Shown: positions 55,095-63,482 of the stretch, in pieces
Layout: the number at the start of each line of letters is the position of its first letter
How positions within the stretch are numbered: the first letter of the stretch is position 1
Assembly (NCBI GenBank): GCA_016794625.1
Contig: JAEUGY010000018.1
Span: 124,001 to 188,000 of the forward strand
Reading direction: 5' to 3'
DNA length: 64,000 nt
Source of the DNA: Opitutaceae bacterium
GTDB taxonomy: Bacteria; Verrucomicrobiota; Verrucomicrobiia; Opitutales; Opitutaceae
The notes under the pieces: model-generated
Database searches by the model: none
Seen by the model: the letters and a program-made list of their open reading frames with translations, nothing else
What the model was told of the DNA's origin: nothing
Translations under genes and position numbers: made by a program

Positions 55095-56870
55095 TCAGCG
55101 GATCTGCAGCGTATGTTGGAAGGGCGATCGCGCTGTCAGGTACACTCGCTCGCCCTCGATCGTCAGGCTGCCTTGATGCCAGGCGTAGCGTTCGCCGGCG
55201 TCCATCGAAGGTTCGCCGACGGTGAGCCCGGGACCCACGCTGATGGTGTCACTCCCGACCCGATAGGTGGCGCGTTCCCCGGCGCCGAGCAGGCGCAATC
55301 CGGTGCGCGACGTCTTTTCCGTCCCCGTGAGCACGCCACCGGTCCGGAAGCACACTTCAATGGTGACCGGGACCCCTTCCTGTCCCGAGCAACGGAACTC
55401 CAGGTCGAAGCCCGAGTCCACGCGCCGGACTTCGACTTCGGTGATCAGCCGTTTCCACTGCTTCGGACGCTCGCCAAACGCCATCTTGCTGTAGAACCGA
55501 CCGTCGAACGACATCGCATAGTCACCGTCCGCGCGCCGCGCGGCCGGAGGCAGTGGATGGTGGTAGGCGGCGGCGGCCTCCTGCCGGAGCAACCAGGAGT
55601 GCGGCCCCGTGACCGTCAGGCCCTGACTGCGGAAGTGTCCCATCCGGAAAAACGACGGCGACATCCGGATCGAGTCCAGGATGGCCGCGCCGCGCCGGAA
55701 CTTGAAGAACGTCGGATTCGTCGAGAGCCCGGACAGGGCGCCCAGCCCCAGATGCCAGTCCGTACCGCCAAACACCGTGGCGGACATGGTTCCTTCCCGC
55801 ACGCGCACCACATGACTGACCGGGAAGTGACGCACATACGACGACGGCACCTCGCCGACTGCCGGCAACGGGGCGGCGAGACCGGGCATATCCAGCAAGT
55901 CGGGCAAAGTGTCGACGATGTCGGACGTGAAATCGCGTTCGATCCACTCCACCGCGGCGGCGAATGTGGGGTTCCGGTCGATGAGGGCGAGCGCGCGAAG
56001 CGGCACGTAGAAAAGCCAGATCGGCCGACGGAAGGAGGGAGCCTGGTCCTGGCGGCGCGACGCCACCGTCTCCACCTCGCCATTGGGCTCCGTCTGATGC
56101 AATGTCAGGTCGAGGTTGCGACGAATCGCTTCGAGCAGCGCCGGACGATTCCCCACGAGTGCGACGGTCAGCAGCGACGGGTTCACCACCTCCCCCGAGT
56201 AATTCGGACTGCGTTCCGCGTACTGACCCTCCGCATCGATGTCGATGCCCTCGGCCAGCCATTCCTCCACCCGCCGTGGATACCGCGCGTCGGGCAGCAC
56301 CGCGTGCAGCCGCGTCAGCGCCGCGCAGATTTCCCAGCGATGATTGGGCGTGTGCACCCCGCCCACGACCAGACCCTCGCCGCTCCGTTGCAGCACGGCG
56401 GTCAAAGCGGCCACGACCTCCGCCAGACCCGACTCCGGCGCCCGGCGCAACAAGGCCAAGGCCTGGGCGAGATCCGTGATGGCGAAGGCGGTGTCGGGCG
56501 GCGATTCGATGTTTCCTGCGTTGAACGTGCCGTCGGCGGTTTGCAGCGCCGCCAACCGCTGGGCCGTGCGCAGCAATTCCGGTGGCAATCGCGGATCCTG
56601 CCGGAATACCGAGTCCGGATTGACGTAGGCCGAGGACAAAGCGACGAACCAGCGACCGAGCGACCGGTGCGACGGACCCCGCCGTTCCGGTTCGGTCGCC
56701 CCGTCCAGCCGTGCCCTGATCCGATCGTCGAGCAAGGCCGTCAACCGGCGTACGATGTCCGGCGTGACGTGCGCGGACTGCGCTCTAAGCGTACCTGGGA
56801 CCAGACTCAGCGTGGTCAGCGAAAGCGAGGTTTGCAGAAACTGGCGACGAGACGAGGGCGGCAGGTTCAT
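55095..56870 (-). CDS. Tat-exported alpha/alpha-toroid and beta-sandwich protein (lyase-like)
   Basis: 591 residues. A Tat signal (SSRRQFLQTSLSLTTLSLVPGTLRAQ) starts at the ATG at 56870. Residues ~35-320 are helical and look like an alpha/alpha toroid (RLTALLDDRIRARL, DRNPTFAAAVEWIERDF); residues ~330-590 are beta-rich (VFGGTDWHLGLGALSG, VTIEVCFRTGGVL, SLTIEGERVYLTARSPF). This layout is seen in polysaccharide lyases and heparinase II/III-like proteins, and the HEN/Y-type catalytic residues might be among PNHRWEI, SPNYSG and AAYHHP, but I cannot assign a PL family. It is a single gene upstream of a repeat-poor gap. Likely a periplasmic carbohydrate-active protein. Confidence 0.65.
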   Translation of the reverse strand: MNLPPSSRRQFLQTSLSLTTLSLVPGTLRAQSAHVTPDIVRRLTALLDDRIRARLDGATEPERRGPSHRSLGRWFVALSSAYVNPDSVFRQDPRLPPELLRTAQRLAALQTADGTFNAGNIESPPDTAFAITDLAQALALLRRAPESGLAEVVAALTAVLQRSGEGLVVGGVHTPNHRWEICAALTRLHAVLPDARYPRRVEEWLAEGIDIDAEGQYAERSPNYSGEVVNPSLLTVALVGNRPALLEAIRRNLDLTLHQTEPNGEVETVASRRQDQAPSFRRPIWLFYVPLRALALIDRNPTFAAAVEWIERDFTSDIVDTLPDLLDMPGLAAPLPAVGEVPSSYVRHFPVSHVVRVREGTMSATVFGGTDWHLGLGALSGLSTNPTFFKFRRGAAILDSIRMSPSFFRMGHFRSQGLTVTGPHSWLLRQEAAAAYHHPLPPAARRADGDYAMSFDGRFYSKMAFGERPKQWKRLITEVEVRRVDSGFDLEFRCSGQEGVPVTIEVCFRTGGVLTGTEKTSRTGLRLLGAGERATYRVGSDTISVGPGLTVGEPSMDAGERYAWHQGSLTIEGERVYLTARSPFQHTLQIR

Positions 56871-57396
56871 GGGAAGAGACACGGAAGACTCCCGTCGAAG
56901 AACCCGGGAAAAGCCCGGATCGAGACGAGAGCAGGGGGTGGGCTGGGGCGGCGTGATGCAAGCAGCCGCAGAACATGCGACAGGACAATGCTCACGAAAG
57001 ATAACCGTTAGTTTTTCGGTGAAGGGTGGTGAAACCCCGGGCGTACGGGCAGAAAATGCTGCCGGGCTGTCGCTTTGGCAGCGCGCGCCCGCTCCGCTGC
57101 CAGAACGCGCTTTCCCTTGGTAGGGCGCACCGCGTTCACGCTGGCCCGCGTGGAGCTCGAGAAGGAGGAAGGAGCTTACGCCGTGCAGTAATAGCAATTT
57201 TATTGCTTTAAGTGGGCGGGGCGGTTGTTTCCATCTTTCCCGCTCCTGCTGCGTTCAACATGGCTCGAAGACTTAACGCGTACCCCCAGACTCCGCACCC
57301 CCGCGCGGTTTCGAAGCCACGTTCTGGCTCGCGCCCGAGGTCGGGTGCACCGTCGCGGCGGCGCCCGCGGTGTGAGGACGGAGGAGGGGTGAGTCG
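56871..57396. other. 526-bp stretch without a supported gene
   Basis: No ORF with coding character on either strand. It contains the outward 5' regions of two divergent genes. A small AT-rich hairpin AGCAA-TTTTA-TTGCT lies near 57188-57202, and the sequence toward 57396 becomes very GC- and CG-rich. Nothing else was recognised. Confidence 0.5.
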
Positions 57397-58104
57397 ATGA
57401 GTCTTCAGAAATCAACGCTTCCGAAATCAAATGAGCCATTGATCCCGAAGCACGGAGGCTATCGGAGTCTGAGAAGCTTTCAGATCGCGCAGCTCTGCTA
57501 CGACGTGACCGTGCGATTCTGCGATCGTTACATCAGCCCGAAGAGTCGGACGCACGACCAGATGGTGCAGGCGGCGCGGAGCGGGGTGCAGAACATCGCC
57601 GAAGGAAGTCAGGCGAGCGGCACGTCGAAGAAATTTGAACTCAAGTTGACCAACGTGGCGCGGGCCAGTCTGGAGGAGCTACGCCTCGACTATGAGGACT
57701 TCCTTCGACAGCGGGGCCTACCACTCTGGCACCAAGGCGATCCGCGGAGGAGAGACCTGGTGGCTCGGCGCTGCACCACCGCGGTCGAGGTGGCGGATTG
57801 GGTGGGGGAGGTCCGGCGGAGGGATGGACAGGATGGACGGGATGGACGAGATGGACGAGATGGACTGAATGGACGGCGGCGAAGAACCGACCCGTCCATA
57901 GAGTCCATAGCGTCCATCCCGTCCATTCAGTCTACTTACCCTGAGATCGCGGCGAATGCCGCGCTGGTTCTCATCGGCGTGGCTTGTGCCCTCCTCGATC
58001 GACAGATTGCAGCGCAGGCGGCGGTCTTCACGGCGGAGGGTGGCTTCACGGAGCGGCTGCACCGAGTGAGGACCACTGAACGAAGGTCATTGCCTCGCGA
58101 CTAG
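57397..58104 (+). CDS. Four-helix-bundle protein (23S rRNA IVP-like) with minisatellite insert
   Basis: 235 residues. Residues ~20-125 match the four-helix bundle (23S rRNA intervening-sequence protein) family: SFQIAQLCYDVTVRFCDRYISPKSRTHDQMVQAARSGVQNIAEGSQASGTSKKFELKLTNVARASLEELRLDYEDFLRQRG. Proteins of this fold bind nucleic acid as oligomers; Avd of diversity-generating retroelements is a relative, but no reverse transcriptase is nearby. A 9-bp direct and inverted repeat array at 57821-57930 adds about 35 residues (DGRDGRDGRDGLNGR and following) between two parts of the fold without breaking the frame. The last 50 residues (VLIGVACALLDRQIAAQAAVFTAEGGFTERLHR) are the family's C-terminal helix. 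Confidence 0.8.
   Translation: MSLQKSTLPKSNEPLIPKHGGYRSLRSFQIAQLCYDVTVRFCDRYISPKSRTHDQMVQAARSGVQNIAEGSQASGTSKKFELKLTNVARASLEELRLDYEDFLRQRGLPLWHQGDPRRRDLVARRCTTAVEVADWVGEVRRRDGQDGRDGRDGRDGLNGRRRRTDPSIESIASIPSIQSTYPEIAANAALVLIGVACALLDRQIAAQAAVFTAEGGFTERLHRVRTTERRSLPRD
57821..57930 (+). repeat. Inverted nonamer minisatellite inside the four-helix-bundle gene
   Basis: About six 9-bp units of the type GATGGACGG/GATGGACGA (57821-57876) are followed, after a spacer, by the reverse complement units CCGTCCATA, GCGTCCATC, CCGTCCATT (57892-57930). The arms can pair into a long hairpin. Unit length of nine keeps the reading frame. Confidence 0.85.
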
Positions 58105-58147
58105 CCCCGATTCCTTTCGGCTAACGTCGGTTTCAGCCTTCTCTCAG

Positions 58148-58234
58148 TGGTGCCCAGAGTGGGGGTCGAACCCACACGGTATCGCTACCGACGGATTTTG
58201 AGTCCGTTGCGTCTGCCAATTCCGCCATCCGGGC
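58148..58234 (-). tRNA. tRNA-Leu (anticodon CAA), CCA encoded
   Basis: The minus-strand sequence folds as a tRNA with acceptor stem GCCCGGA/TCTGGGC, discriminator A and an encoded CCA (58148-58150). The anticodon arm is ACGGA-CT-CAA-AA-TCCGT, so the anticodon is CAA (58198-58200) reading UUG leucine codons. The long variable arm (GGTAGCGATACC) is the class II feature of tRNA-Leu, and the T arm GTGGG-TTCGACC-CCCAC is standard. Length without CCA is 84 nt. Confidence 0.97.
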
Positions 58235-58531
58235 CAGTCTGAACCCGCAACGCTAGGCGCTCGCATCGAGGTGTAAATCCCATTTTCGCGTTTCTCATGG
58301 GGTTCTCCGCTGCGGCGGTGCGAGCGAGACCAGGAATGGACCTACGCTCCGCAGGGGGAGGATTCCAGTCGGTTATTGAATTAGCAATGTTAATGATGTT
58401 TTCGATTTGTCATTAGTGAATCTGAGGTGACGCAATAGCACAGACACTAACCATCGGAACAGGGCCCGAGTGCCCTCCGCGTATTTTGTTCATGATTGAT
58501 GCGGACGGTTTCGGCTGTCTCCATAAGCATT

Positions 58532-59446
58532 ATGCAATCGTCCGAGCAGCCCCTCCAGAGGAGTCGTGCGATCGTTGAACAGCTCAAGCGCTCCCAGATT
58601 TATCAGGACTATGAGCAGGCGTTCCGCGACGCGACGGGTCTGCCCATCAATCTCCGTCCGATCGAGTCCTTCGATCTGCCGTTCCACGGAGATCCGATGG
58701 AGAATCCCTTCTGCTCGCTGCTCGCGAAGACGAACCACACCTGCGCGGCGTGCCTGCAGCTGCAGAAGAAAGTGGAGGAGGAGTCGGGTTTGGAGCCCAA
58801 GACGTTGAAGTGTTTTGCCGGCCTGTGTGATTCGGCAGTGCCGATCCGGGTGGGCGAGAACCTGGTGGCGTTCCTGCAGACCGGTCAGGTGTTGCTCCAC
58901 AAGCCGAGCCACGAGCAGTTTGCGAAGACCACCCGCCAGCTGCTGAAGTTTGGCACGGATACGGATCTGAAGAAGCTGGAAGAGGCGTTCTTCCAAAGCC
59001 GCGTGCTGAACAAGCGCCAGTACGAGTCGATCCTGCGCCTGCTCACCATTTTTGCGCAGCACCTTTCGTCCCTGAGCAACCAGCTGGCGGTGAAGGAGGA
59101 GAACGCGGAGTCACCGATGATCGCCCGCGCGCGCACGGTGATCACGGAGCGGCACGCGGAAGACCTCTCGCTGGAGGAAGTGGCGAAGTCGGTCAATACG
59201 AGCGCGTTTTACTTCTGCAAGATGTTCAAGAAGGCGACCGGCCTCACCTTCACGGATTATCTGGCGCGGGTACGGGTGGAGAAGGTGAAGAACCTGCTGC
59301 TCAATCCCCACAAGCGCATCAGCGAGGCGGCCTTCGAGGCGGGATTTCAGTCCCTCTCTCAGTTCAATCGCGTGTTCCGGCGCATCGCCGGCGAGGCGCC
59401 GACGACGTATCGCGAGCGCTTGCACGGCACGACAGCGGCCGGTTGA
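58532..59446 (+). CDS. PocR-domain AraC-family transcriptional regulator
   Basis: 304 residues from the ATG at 58532 (MQSSEQPLQRSRAIVEQLKRSQ); an ATG at 58499 would add 11 residues and cannot be excluded. Residues ~15-170 are a PocR ligand-binding domain with conserved cysteines C61, C71, C74 (PFCSLLAKTNHTCAAC) and C94, C99 (LKCFAGLCDSAVP), a pattern able to bind a metal or Fe-S cluster. Residues ~205-300 are an AraC HTH pair (LSLEEVAKSVNTSAFYFCKMFKKATGLTFTDYL and ISEAAFEAGFQSLSQFNRVFRRIAGEAP). It acts as a DNA-binding sensor; ligand unknown. It lies upstream of the cbb3 oxidase region. Confidence 0.88.
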   Translation: MQSSEQPLQRSRAIVEQLKRSQIYQDYEQAFRDATGLPINLRPIESFDLPFHGDPMENPFCSLLAKTNHTCAACLQLQKKVEEESGLEPKTLKCFAGLCDSAVPIRVGENLVAFLQTGQVLLHKPSHEQFAKTTRQLLKFGTDTDLKKLEEAFFQSRVLNKRQYESILRLLTIFAQHLSSLSNQLAVKEENAESPMIARARTVITERHAEDLSLEEVAKSVNTSAFYFCKMFKKATGLTFTDYLARVRVEKVKNLLLNPHKRISEAAFEAGFQSLSQFNRVFRRIAGEAPTTYRERLHGTTAAG

Positions 59447-59493
59447 GGGTGGGCGATCCTCCGACCGGTGTGCCCCTTTGAGAAGGGATGGGC

Positions 59494-59967
59494 TCAGGCA
59501 TGAGCCCCGACCAGGGTCGGGGGCGAGTTGTGACAGCGACGTTGCTGGCAGACCGCGCAGAATGTGGCGATCTCACGACCGGCGACGCCCTTGAGGGCGC
59601 GACGGGCATCGGCGACAAAGGCTTCCCGGCTGAAAATGGCGGCCTCGCCTTCCCCCTCCGGCACCGGCAGGACGCTCAGCGCCTCATCGAGGGCCTGTTC
59701 CGCGGTGTTGAAGTAACGAAGCAAGGGGTTCATGCCGCAAGGGCACCCCTCGGGATTGGGCCCGGGAGCGGTGTGAGCACGCCGACGCCGCGAGGGCGGA
59801 TGACGCATCGCATTTTCCCATTCGTCGAGCGTCCATTCCATCATCAACACCAGGACGTCGGGGTTAGCTAAAGGAGAGCTGGCGGGTTCCGCGCGGAGGA
59901 GTTTTTCCCAGCGGGATCGGAGGGTTGCACGGTGGCGTCGCAACGCATGCAGAAGGACTTCGTGCAT
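59494..59967 (-). CDS. Hypothetical protein with CxC and CxxC motifs
   Basis: 157 residues. The first ~60 residues are helical (LLHALRRHRATLRSRWEKLLRAEPASS), slightly like the N-terminal part of RsbRD regulators. It then has EGCPCGMNPLLRYF and, near the C-terminus, TFCAVCQQRRCHNSP, so five cysteines in two clusters that could bind zinc or iron. No membrane segment. It converges on the PocR-AraC gene, 47 bp apart. The upstream 266 bp before the hibernation-factor gene is divergent promoter space. I do not recognise a family. Confidence 0.65.
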   Translation of the reverse strand: MHEVLLHALRRHRATLRSRWEKLLRAEPASSPLANPDVLVLMMEWTLDEWENAMRHPPSRRRRAHTAPGPNPEGCPCGMNPLLRYFNTAEQALDEALSVLPVPEGEGEAAIFSREAFVADARRALKGVAGREIATFCAVCQQRRCHNSPPTLVGAHA

Positions 59968-60233
59968 GGAAACAGTGTCGCAGAAGTGCAGCTCTGTTGC
60001 TCCGCGTGATTTGCCGAAGCGTGTGCATCTTTTGAACTCGGGTGCCCGGGCTTCGCCAAGATATGCACAGGTCTAGGCAAGCTGCGCGCAGCGCAAATCC
60101 TGACAGCTGCGTAAGGTGGGGGCGAACCAGCACCCACATGCATCGCCTTCCCGTTTTCCCTGCATCCCTCCCTGCCTCCGGTGGCCCGAGCGCCGGACGT
60201 GGCCATGCCCCGGAGTGCGACGATTCTCCCGTC

Positions 60234-60590
60234 ATGAATCCAACCGTATTGTTTCACACCGAAGGGTTTCACGCGCGCGACCATCTGGCCGCCCTCGTGG
60301 AACGGAAAGCCCAAAAGCTTTTCCGGCACCAGGCGGCGATCGTCCGCCTCCGCATCCGCGTGGTGAGGGACACGCCGCATGGCCGTGATGAGAATTTTGC
60401 CGCCACCGGCAAGGTGGAGCGGGCGGGGGTCGACTTCGCCGCGCACGCGCAAGCCAGCGAGCCCGAGGCCGCGATCATCGAGTTGATGCAGAGCCTCGAG
60501 CGCCAATTGGTCGAGCACGCCGGCGCCGCCCAGTCCGCCCGCCGCACCCTCCCGGTTGAGGGAGAGAATCCGGCGCTGGCGGAACCCTGA
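60234..60590 (+). CDS. Ribosome hibernation promoting factor family (HPF/RaiA, short form)
   Basis: 118 residues. The fold matches short HPF/YfiA proteins: beta-alpha-beta-beta-beta-alpha with VLFHTEGFHARDHLAALVERKAQKLFRHQAAIVRLRIRVVRD and a helix ending in IIELMQSLERQLVEH. These bind the 30S A/P site and help store 70S/100S ribosomes in stationary phase or stress. It lacks the long C-terminal dimerisation domain. The ATG at 60234 (MNPTVLFHTEG) is used rather than the longer frame from 60042. It lies directly upstream of the cbb3 oxidase genes. Confidence 0.8.
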   Translation: MNPTVLFHTEGFHARDHLAALVERKAQKLFRHQAAIVRLRIRVVRDTPHGRDENFAATGKVERAGVDFAAHAQASEPEAAIIELMQSLERQLVEHAGAAQSARRTLPVEGENPALAEP

Positions 60591-60633
60591 ACCCTTTCCC
60601 GATCCCAACTCTCACCCTTCACCCATACCCACC

Positions 60634-60951
60634 ATGGCCGTTATTCCCCTCACCCTCACGATCAGTCTCTGTCTCGTTGCCACGTTTGTGCTCTTCTTCC
60701 TCCGGGAGAGCGCACATCGGGCGTTCAGCAGCGCGGAGCACGACTCCCTCCTGCCGCTTGCCGATGAAATGGCCACGACCCGCGACAGCCGGGCGCGCGA
60801 GACCAGCGCGGCGCACGCCTCCGGCGGCGGCTGCGGTTGCGCGTCCGGCGGATCCCAGTCCGAGGCCCACTCTCCCTGCGCGGCCTGCCGCCGTGCGCGG
60901 GTCCGCACCGCTTCCACCTCCGCCGCGGCCACCGCGAGCGCGCGTTCCTAG
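60634..60951 (+). CDS. CcoS-like cbb3 oxidase assembly protein with Cys-rich tail
   Basis: 105 residues. One N-terminal membrane helix (PLTLTISLCLVATFVLFFL, 5-23) and an acidic stretch (SSAEHDSLLPLADE) resemble CcoS/FixS, which is needed to insert heme and copper into CcoN. The usual protein ends near residue 50-60; here ~45 more residues carry GGGCGCASGG and SPCAACRRAR, a Cys-rich tail that could bind metal. It starts 22 bp before the fused CcoN-CcoO gene, which supports the assignment. FeoB-associated Cys-rich proteins share the same shape and are the main alternative. Confidence 0.62.
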   Translation: MAVIPLTLTISLCLVATFVLFFLRESAHRAFSSAEHDSLLPLADEMATTRDSRARETSAAHASGGGCGCASGGSQSEAHSPCAACRRARVRTASTSAAATASARS

Positions 60952-60972
60952 GTTGATCCGACGATTTTCGCC

Positions 60973-63288
60973 ATGTCCGACCGAAAAATAACCATCAACT
61001 ACAACGATCGCATTGTCCGGCAGTTCATGCTGGCCACCGTGCTTTGGGGCGTCGTGGGCATGCTCGTAGGCGTGCTCGTAGCTTCGCAGCTCAACTTTTG
61101 GCGGCTTAACTTTGACCTGCCATGGTTGACCTTCGGCCGGCTTCGTCCACTGCACACCAACGCGGTGATTTTCGCGTTTGTGGGCAATATGATGTTCGCC
61201 GGCGTCTACTATTCGACGCAACGCCTGCTCAAGGCGCGCCTCGCCAGCGATTTCCTGTCGTCGCTCCACTTCTGGGGCTGGCAGGCCATCATCGTTTGCG
61301 CGGCGATCACGCTGCCGCTCGGCTTCACCCGCGGCAAGGAATACGCGGAACTGATCTGGCCGATCAACATCGCGGTCGCGCTGATCTGGGTGGTGTTTGC
61401 GGTCAACTTCTTCTGGACCCTGGCGAAGCGGAATGAACCGAGCCTCTATGTGGCCATCTGGTTTTACATCGCGACGATCATCACCGTGGCGATGCTCTAC
61501 ATCGTCAACCATATCTCCATCCCGACCAGCCTGCTGCACAGCTACCCGGTCTTCGGTGGTGTGCAGGACGCGCTGGTGCAGTGGTGGTATGGACACAACG
61601 CGGTGGCGTTCTTCCTCACTACGCCGATCCTCGGCATCATGTACTACTTCCTGCCGAAGGCGGCGGAACGTCCGGTGTACAGCTACCGGCTCTCGGTCAT
61701 TCACTTCTGGTCACTGGTCTTCGTGTACATCTGGGCCGGGCCGCACCATCTTCTGAATACCGCCCTGCCGAACTGGCTCCAGGCACTGGGCATGACCTTC
61801 TCCCTCATGCTCTGGGCCCCGTCCTGGGGTGGCATGCTCAACGGCCTGCTCACGTTGCGTGGCGCCTGGCACAAGCTGCGGACCGATCCCGTGCTCAAGT
61901 TCTACGCGGCGGCGGTCACCTTCTACGGCATGGCAACGTTCGAGGGACCGTTGCTGTCGATCAAGTCGGTCAACGCACTGGCGCATTACTCGGACTGGAT
62001 CATTGGTCACGTGCACGCCGGAGCCTTGGGCTGGAACGGGTTCATGGCCGCGGGCATGATCTACTGGCTGCTGCCGAAACTCTGGAACAAGCCGCTCTAT
62101 TCGACCGCGCTGGCGAATCTGCACTTCTGGCTGGGAACGGTCGGCATCCTTCTCTACGTGGCGGCCATGTGGACCTCGGGCATCACCCAGGGCCTCATGC
62201 TCAACGCCACCACGGAGGGCGGCACGGTGCTGGCCTATCCCAACTTCCTTGATACGCTCAACACCATCCGTCCGATGATGCTGATGCGGGTCATCGGCGG
62301 CGGACTCTATCTGGTCGGTTTCCTCCTGCTCGCCTACAATGTGATCCGCACGATCTCCGGCGCGCAGGTGGTGGACGGTCGGGTCGAGGTGTATGTCGAA
62401 GAACTCAAGTCCTCGGAGCGGCCCCTCGGAGCCTTCGGCACCTTCCTCAATCCGCCCGTGGTCTTCTCGGCGCTCGGCACGGTGCTGGCCTGTGTCTGGA
62501 TGTTCGGCGGGCCGGTCCTGCAGATCGTAGGTCTGTTTGGCACCGCCCTCTGCGCCATTCTCGCGGTCGCCCATTTTGCGACCCGCGGTACGCGCTGGGC
62601 CGGCTGGTACGAGCGGCTGCTGGTCAGCGCCGCTCCGTTCACGGTCCTCACCTTTGTGGCGGTTGCGGCCGGCGGTCTGATCCAGATCGTGCCGACCGTG
62701 GTCGTGAACAAGGCGCAGAACATGGAAGAGCGCATCGCCAAGCCCTACACGCCCCTCGAACTCGCGGGACGCGACATCTACATCCGGGAGGGGTGCTACA
62801 ACTGTCACTCCCAGATGATCCGCACCATGGTGCCCGATGTGCTGCGCTACGGCGATTACTCGAGGCTGGGTGAATCTCTCTTCGATCATCCCTACCAGTG
62901 GGGCTCGCGCCGCACCGGTCCGGATCTGGCCCGCGTCGGTGGCAAGTACAACGCCGCCTGGCATTTCGTGCACATGGCCGATCCGCGCAACACGTCGCCC
63001 GGTTCGAACATGCCGAACTATCCCTGGCTGTTCACGAAACAGACGGATGTCGCGTCGCTCTACGGCAAGATCAATGTGATGCGCACGCTCGGCGTTCCGT
63101 ATCCACCGCTTTCCGCCGCACTCATTGCCGAGGAGGTCGAAACCCAGGCCAAGATGCTGGTCGAGGAGCTCAAGGCCTCGCAGCAGCTGACCTCGGGCGA
63201 TCGCGAAATCGTCGCCCTGATCGCCTACCTGCAGCGCCTCGGAAAGTTCGAAAAGGTGGTTCGCACCACCGCCCACGCTGCGCCCTGA
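60973..63288 (+). CDS. ccoNO: cbb3-type cytochrome c oxidase, fused subunits I and II (CcoN-CcoO)
   Basis: 771 residues. Residues ~1-470 are CcoN with about 12 helices: heme and copper ligands fall in RPLHTNAVIFAF, VQWWYGHNAVAFFLT and AGPHHLLNT, and the second heme ligand in YSDWIIGHVHAGALGWNGF. Residues ~560-771 are CcoO with one c-heme, CYNCH (C608, C611, H612) in REGCYNCHSQMIRTMVPDVLRYGDYSR. Normally these are two proteins; in this fusion the join is near residue 490-540. The complex reduces O2 at low oxygen tension and pumps protons. A CcoS-like gene precedes and CcoQ follows after 20 bp. Confidence 0.96.
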   Translation: MSDRKITINYNDRIVRQFMLATVLWGVVGMLVGVLVASQLNFWRLNFDLPWLTFGRLRPLHTNAVIFAFVGNMMFAGVYYSTQRLLKARLASDFLSSLHFWGWQAIIVCAAITLPLGFTRGKEYAELIWPINIAVALIWVVFAVNFFWTLAKRNEPSLYVAIWFYIATIITVAMLYIVNHISIPTSLLHSYPVFGGVQDALVQWWYGHNAVAFFLTTPILGIMYYFLPKAAERPVYSYRLSVIHFWSLVFVYIWAGPHHLLNTALPNWLQALGMTFSLMLWAPSWGGMLNGLLTLRGAWHKLRTDPVLKFYAAAVTFYGMATFEGPLLSIKSVNALAHYSDWIIGHVHAGALGWNGFMAAGMIYWLLPKLWNKPLYSTALANLHFWLGTVGILLYVAAMWTSGITQGLMLNATTEGGTVLAYPNFLDTLNTIRPMMLMRVIGGGLYLVGFLLLAYNVIRTISGAQVVDGRVEVYVEELKSSERPLGAFGTFLNPPVVFSALGTVLACVWMFGGPVLQIVGLFGTALCAILAVAHFATRGTRWAGWYERLLVSAAPFTVLTFVAVAAGGLIQIVPTVVVNKAQNMEERIAKPYTPLELAGRDIYIREGCYNCHSQMIRTMVPDVLRYGDYSRLGESLFDHPYQWGSRRTGPDLARVGGKYNAAWHFVHMADPRNTSPGSNMPNYPWLFTKQTDVASLYGKINVMRTLGVPYPPLSAALIAEEVETQAKMLVEELKASQQLTSGDREIVALIAYLQRLGKFEKVVRTTAHAAP

Positions 63289-63308
63289 ACCCTCTCCCAC
63301 CTCCCTCC

Positions 63309-63482
63309 ATGTTTCGACGCATTCTCTTCGATCACTGGGTCGCGATCTTTCCGCTGATCTCCTTCGTGGTGACCGCCACGGTCTATTTTGCGATCAGCCG
63401 CAAGGCACTGCGCATGACGCCGCAGCAAACCGAGCACTTCTCCCGCCTTCCCTTCGAGGACAATCACCATGACGCCTCCTGA
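63309..63482 (+). CDS. ccoQ: Small cbb3 oxidase subunit CcoQ/FixQ
   Basis: 57 residues: MFRRILFDHWVAIFPLISFV followed by a helix-continuing VTATVYFAISRKALRM and an acidic C-terminus, the layout of CcoQ, which stabilises the cbb3 complex. It starts 20 bp after the oxidase fusion and overlaps the next gene by 14 bp in another frame. Confidence 0.85.
   Translation: MFRRILFDHWVAIFPLISFVVTATVYFAISRKALRMTPQQTEHFSRLPFEDNHHDAS

Noticed and set aside
57821..57930. Possible CRISPR array
   Set aside because: Units are 9 bp with no unique spacers, and they lie inside a coding frame.
57397..58104. Possible diversity-generating retroelement accessory (Avd)
   Set aside because: The fold is related, but there is no reverse transcriptase or template repeat in the window.
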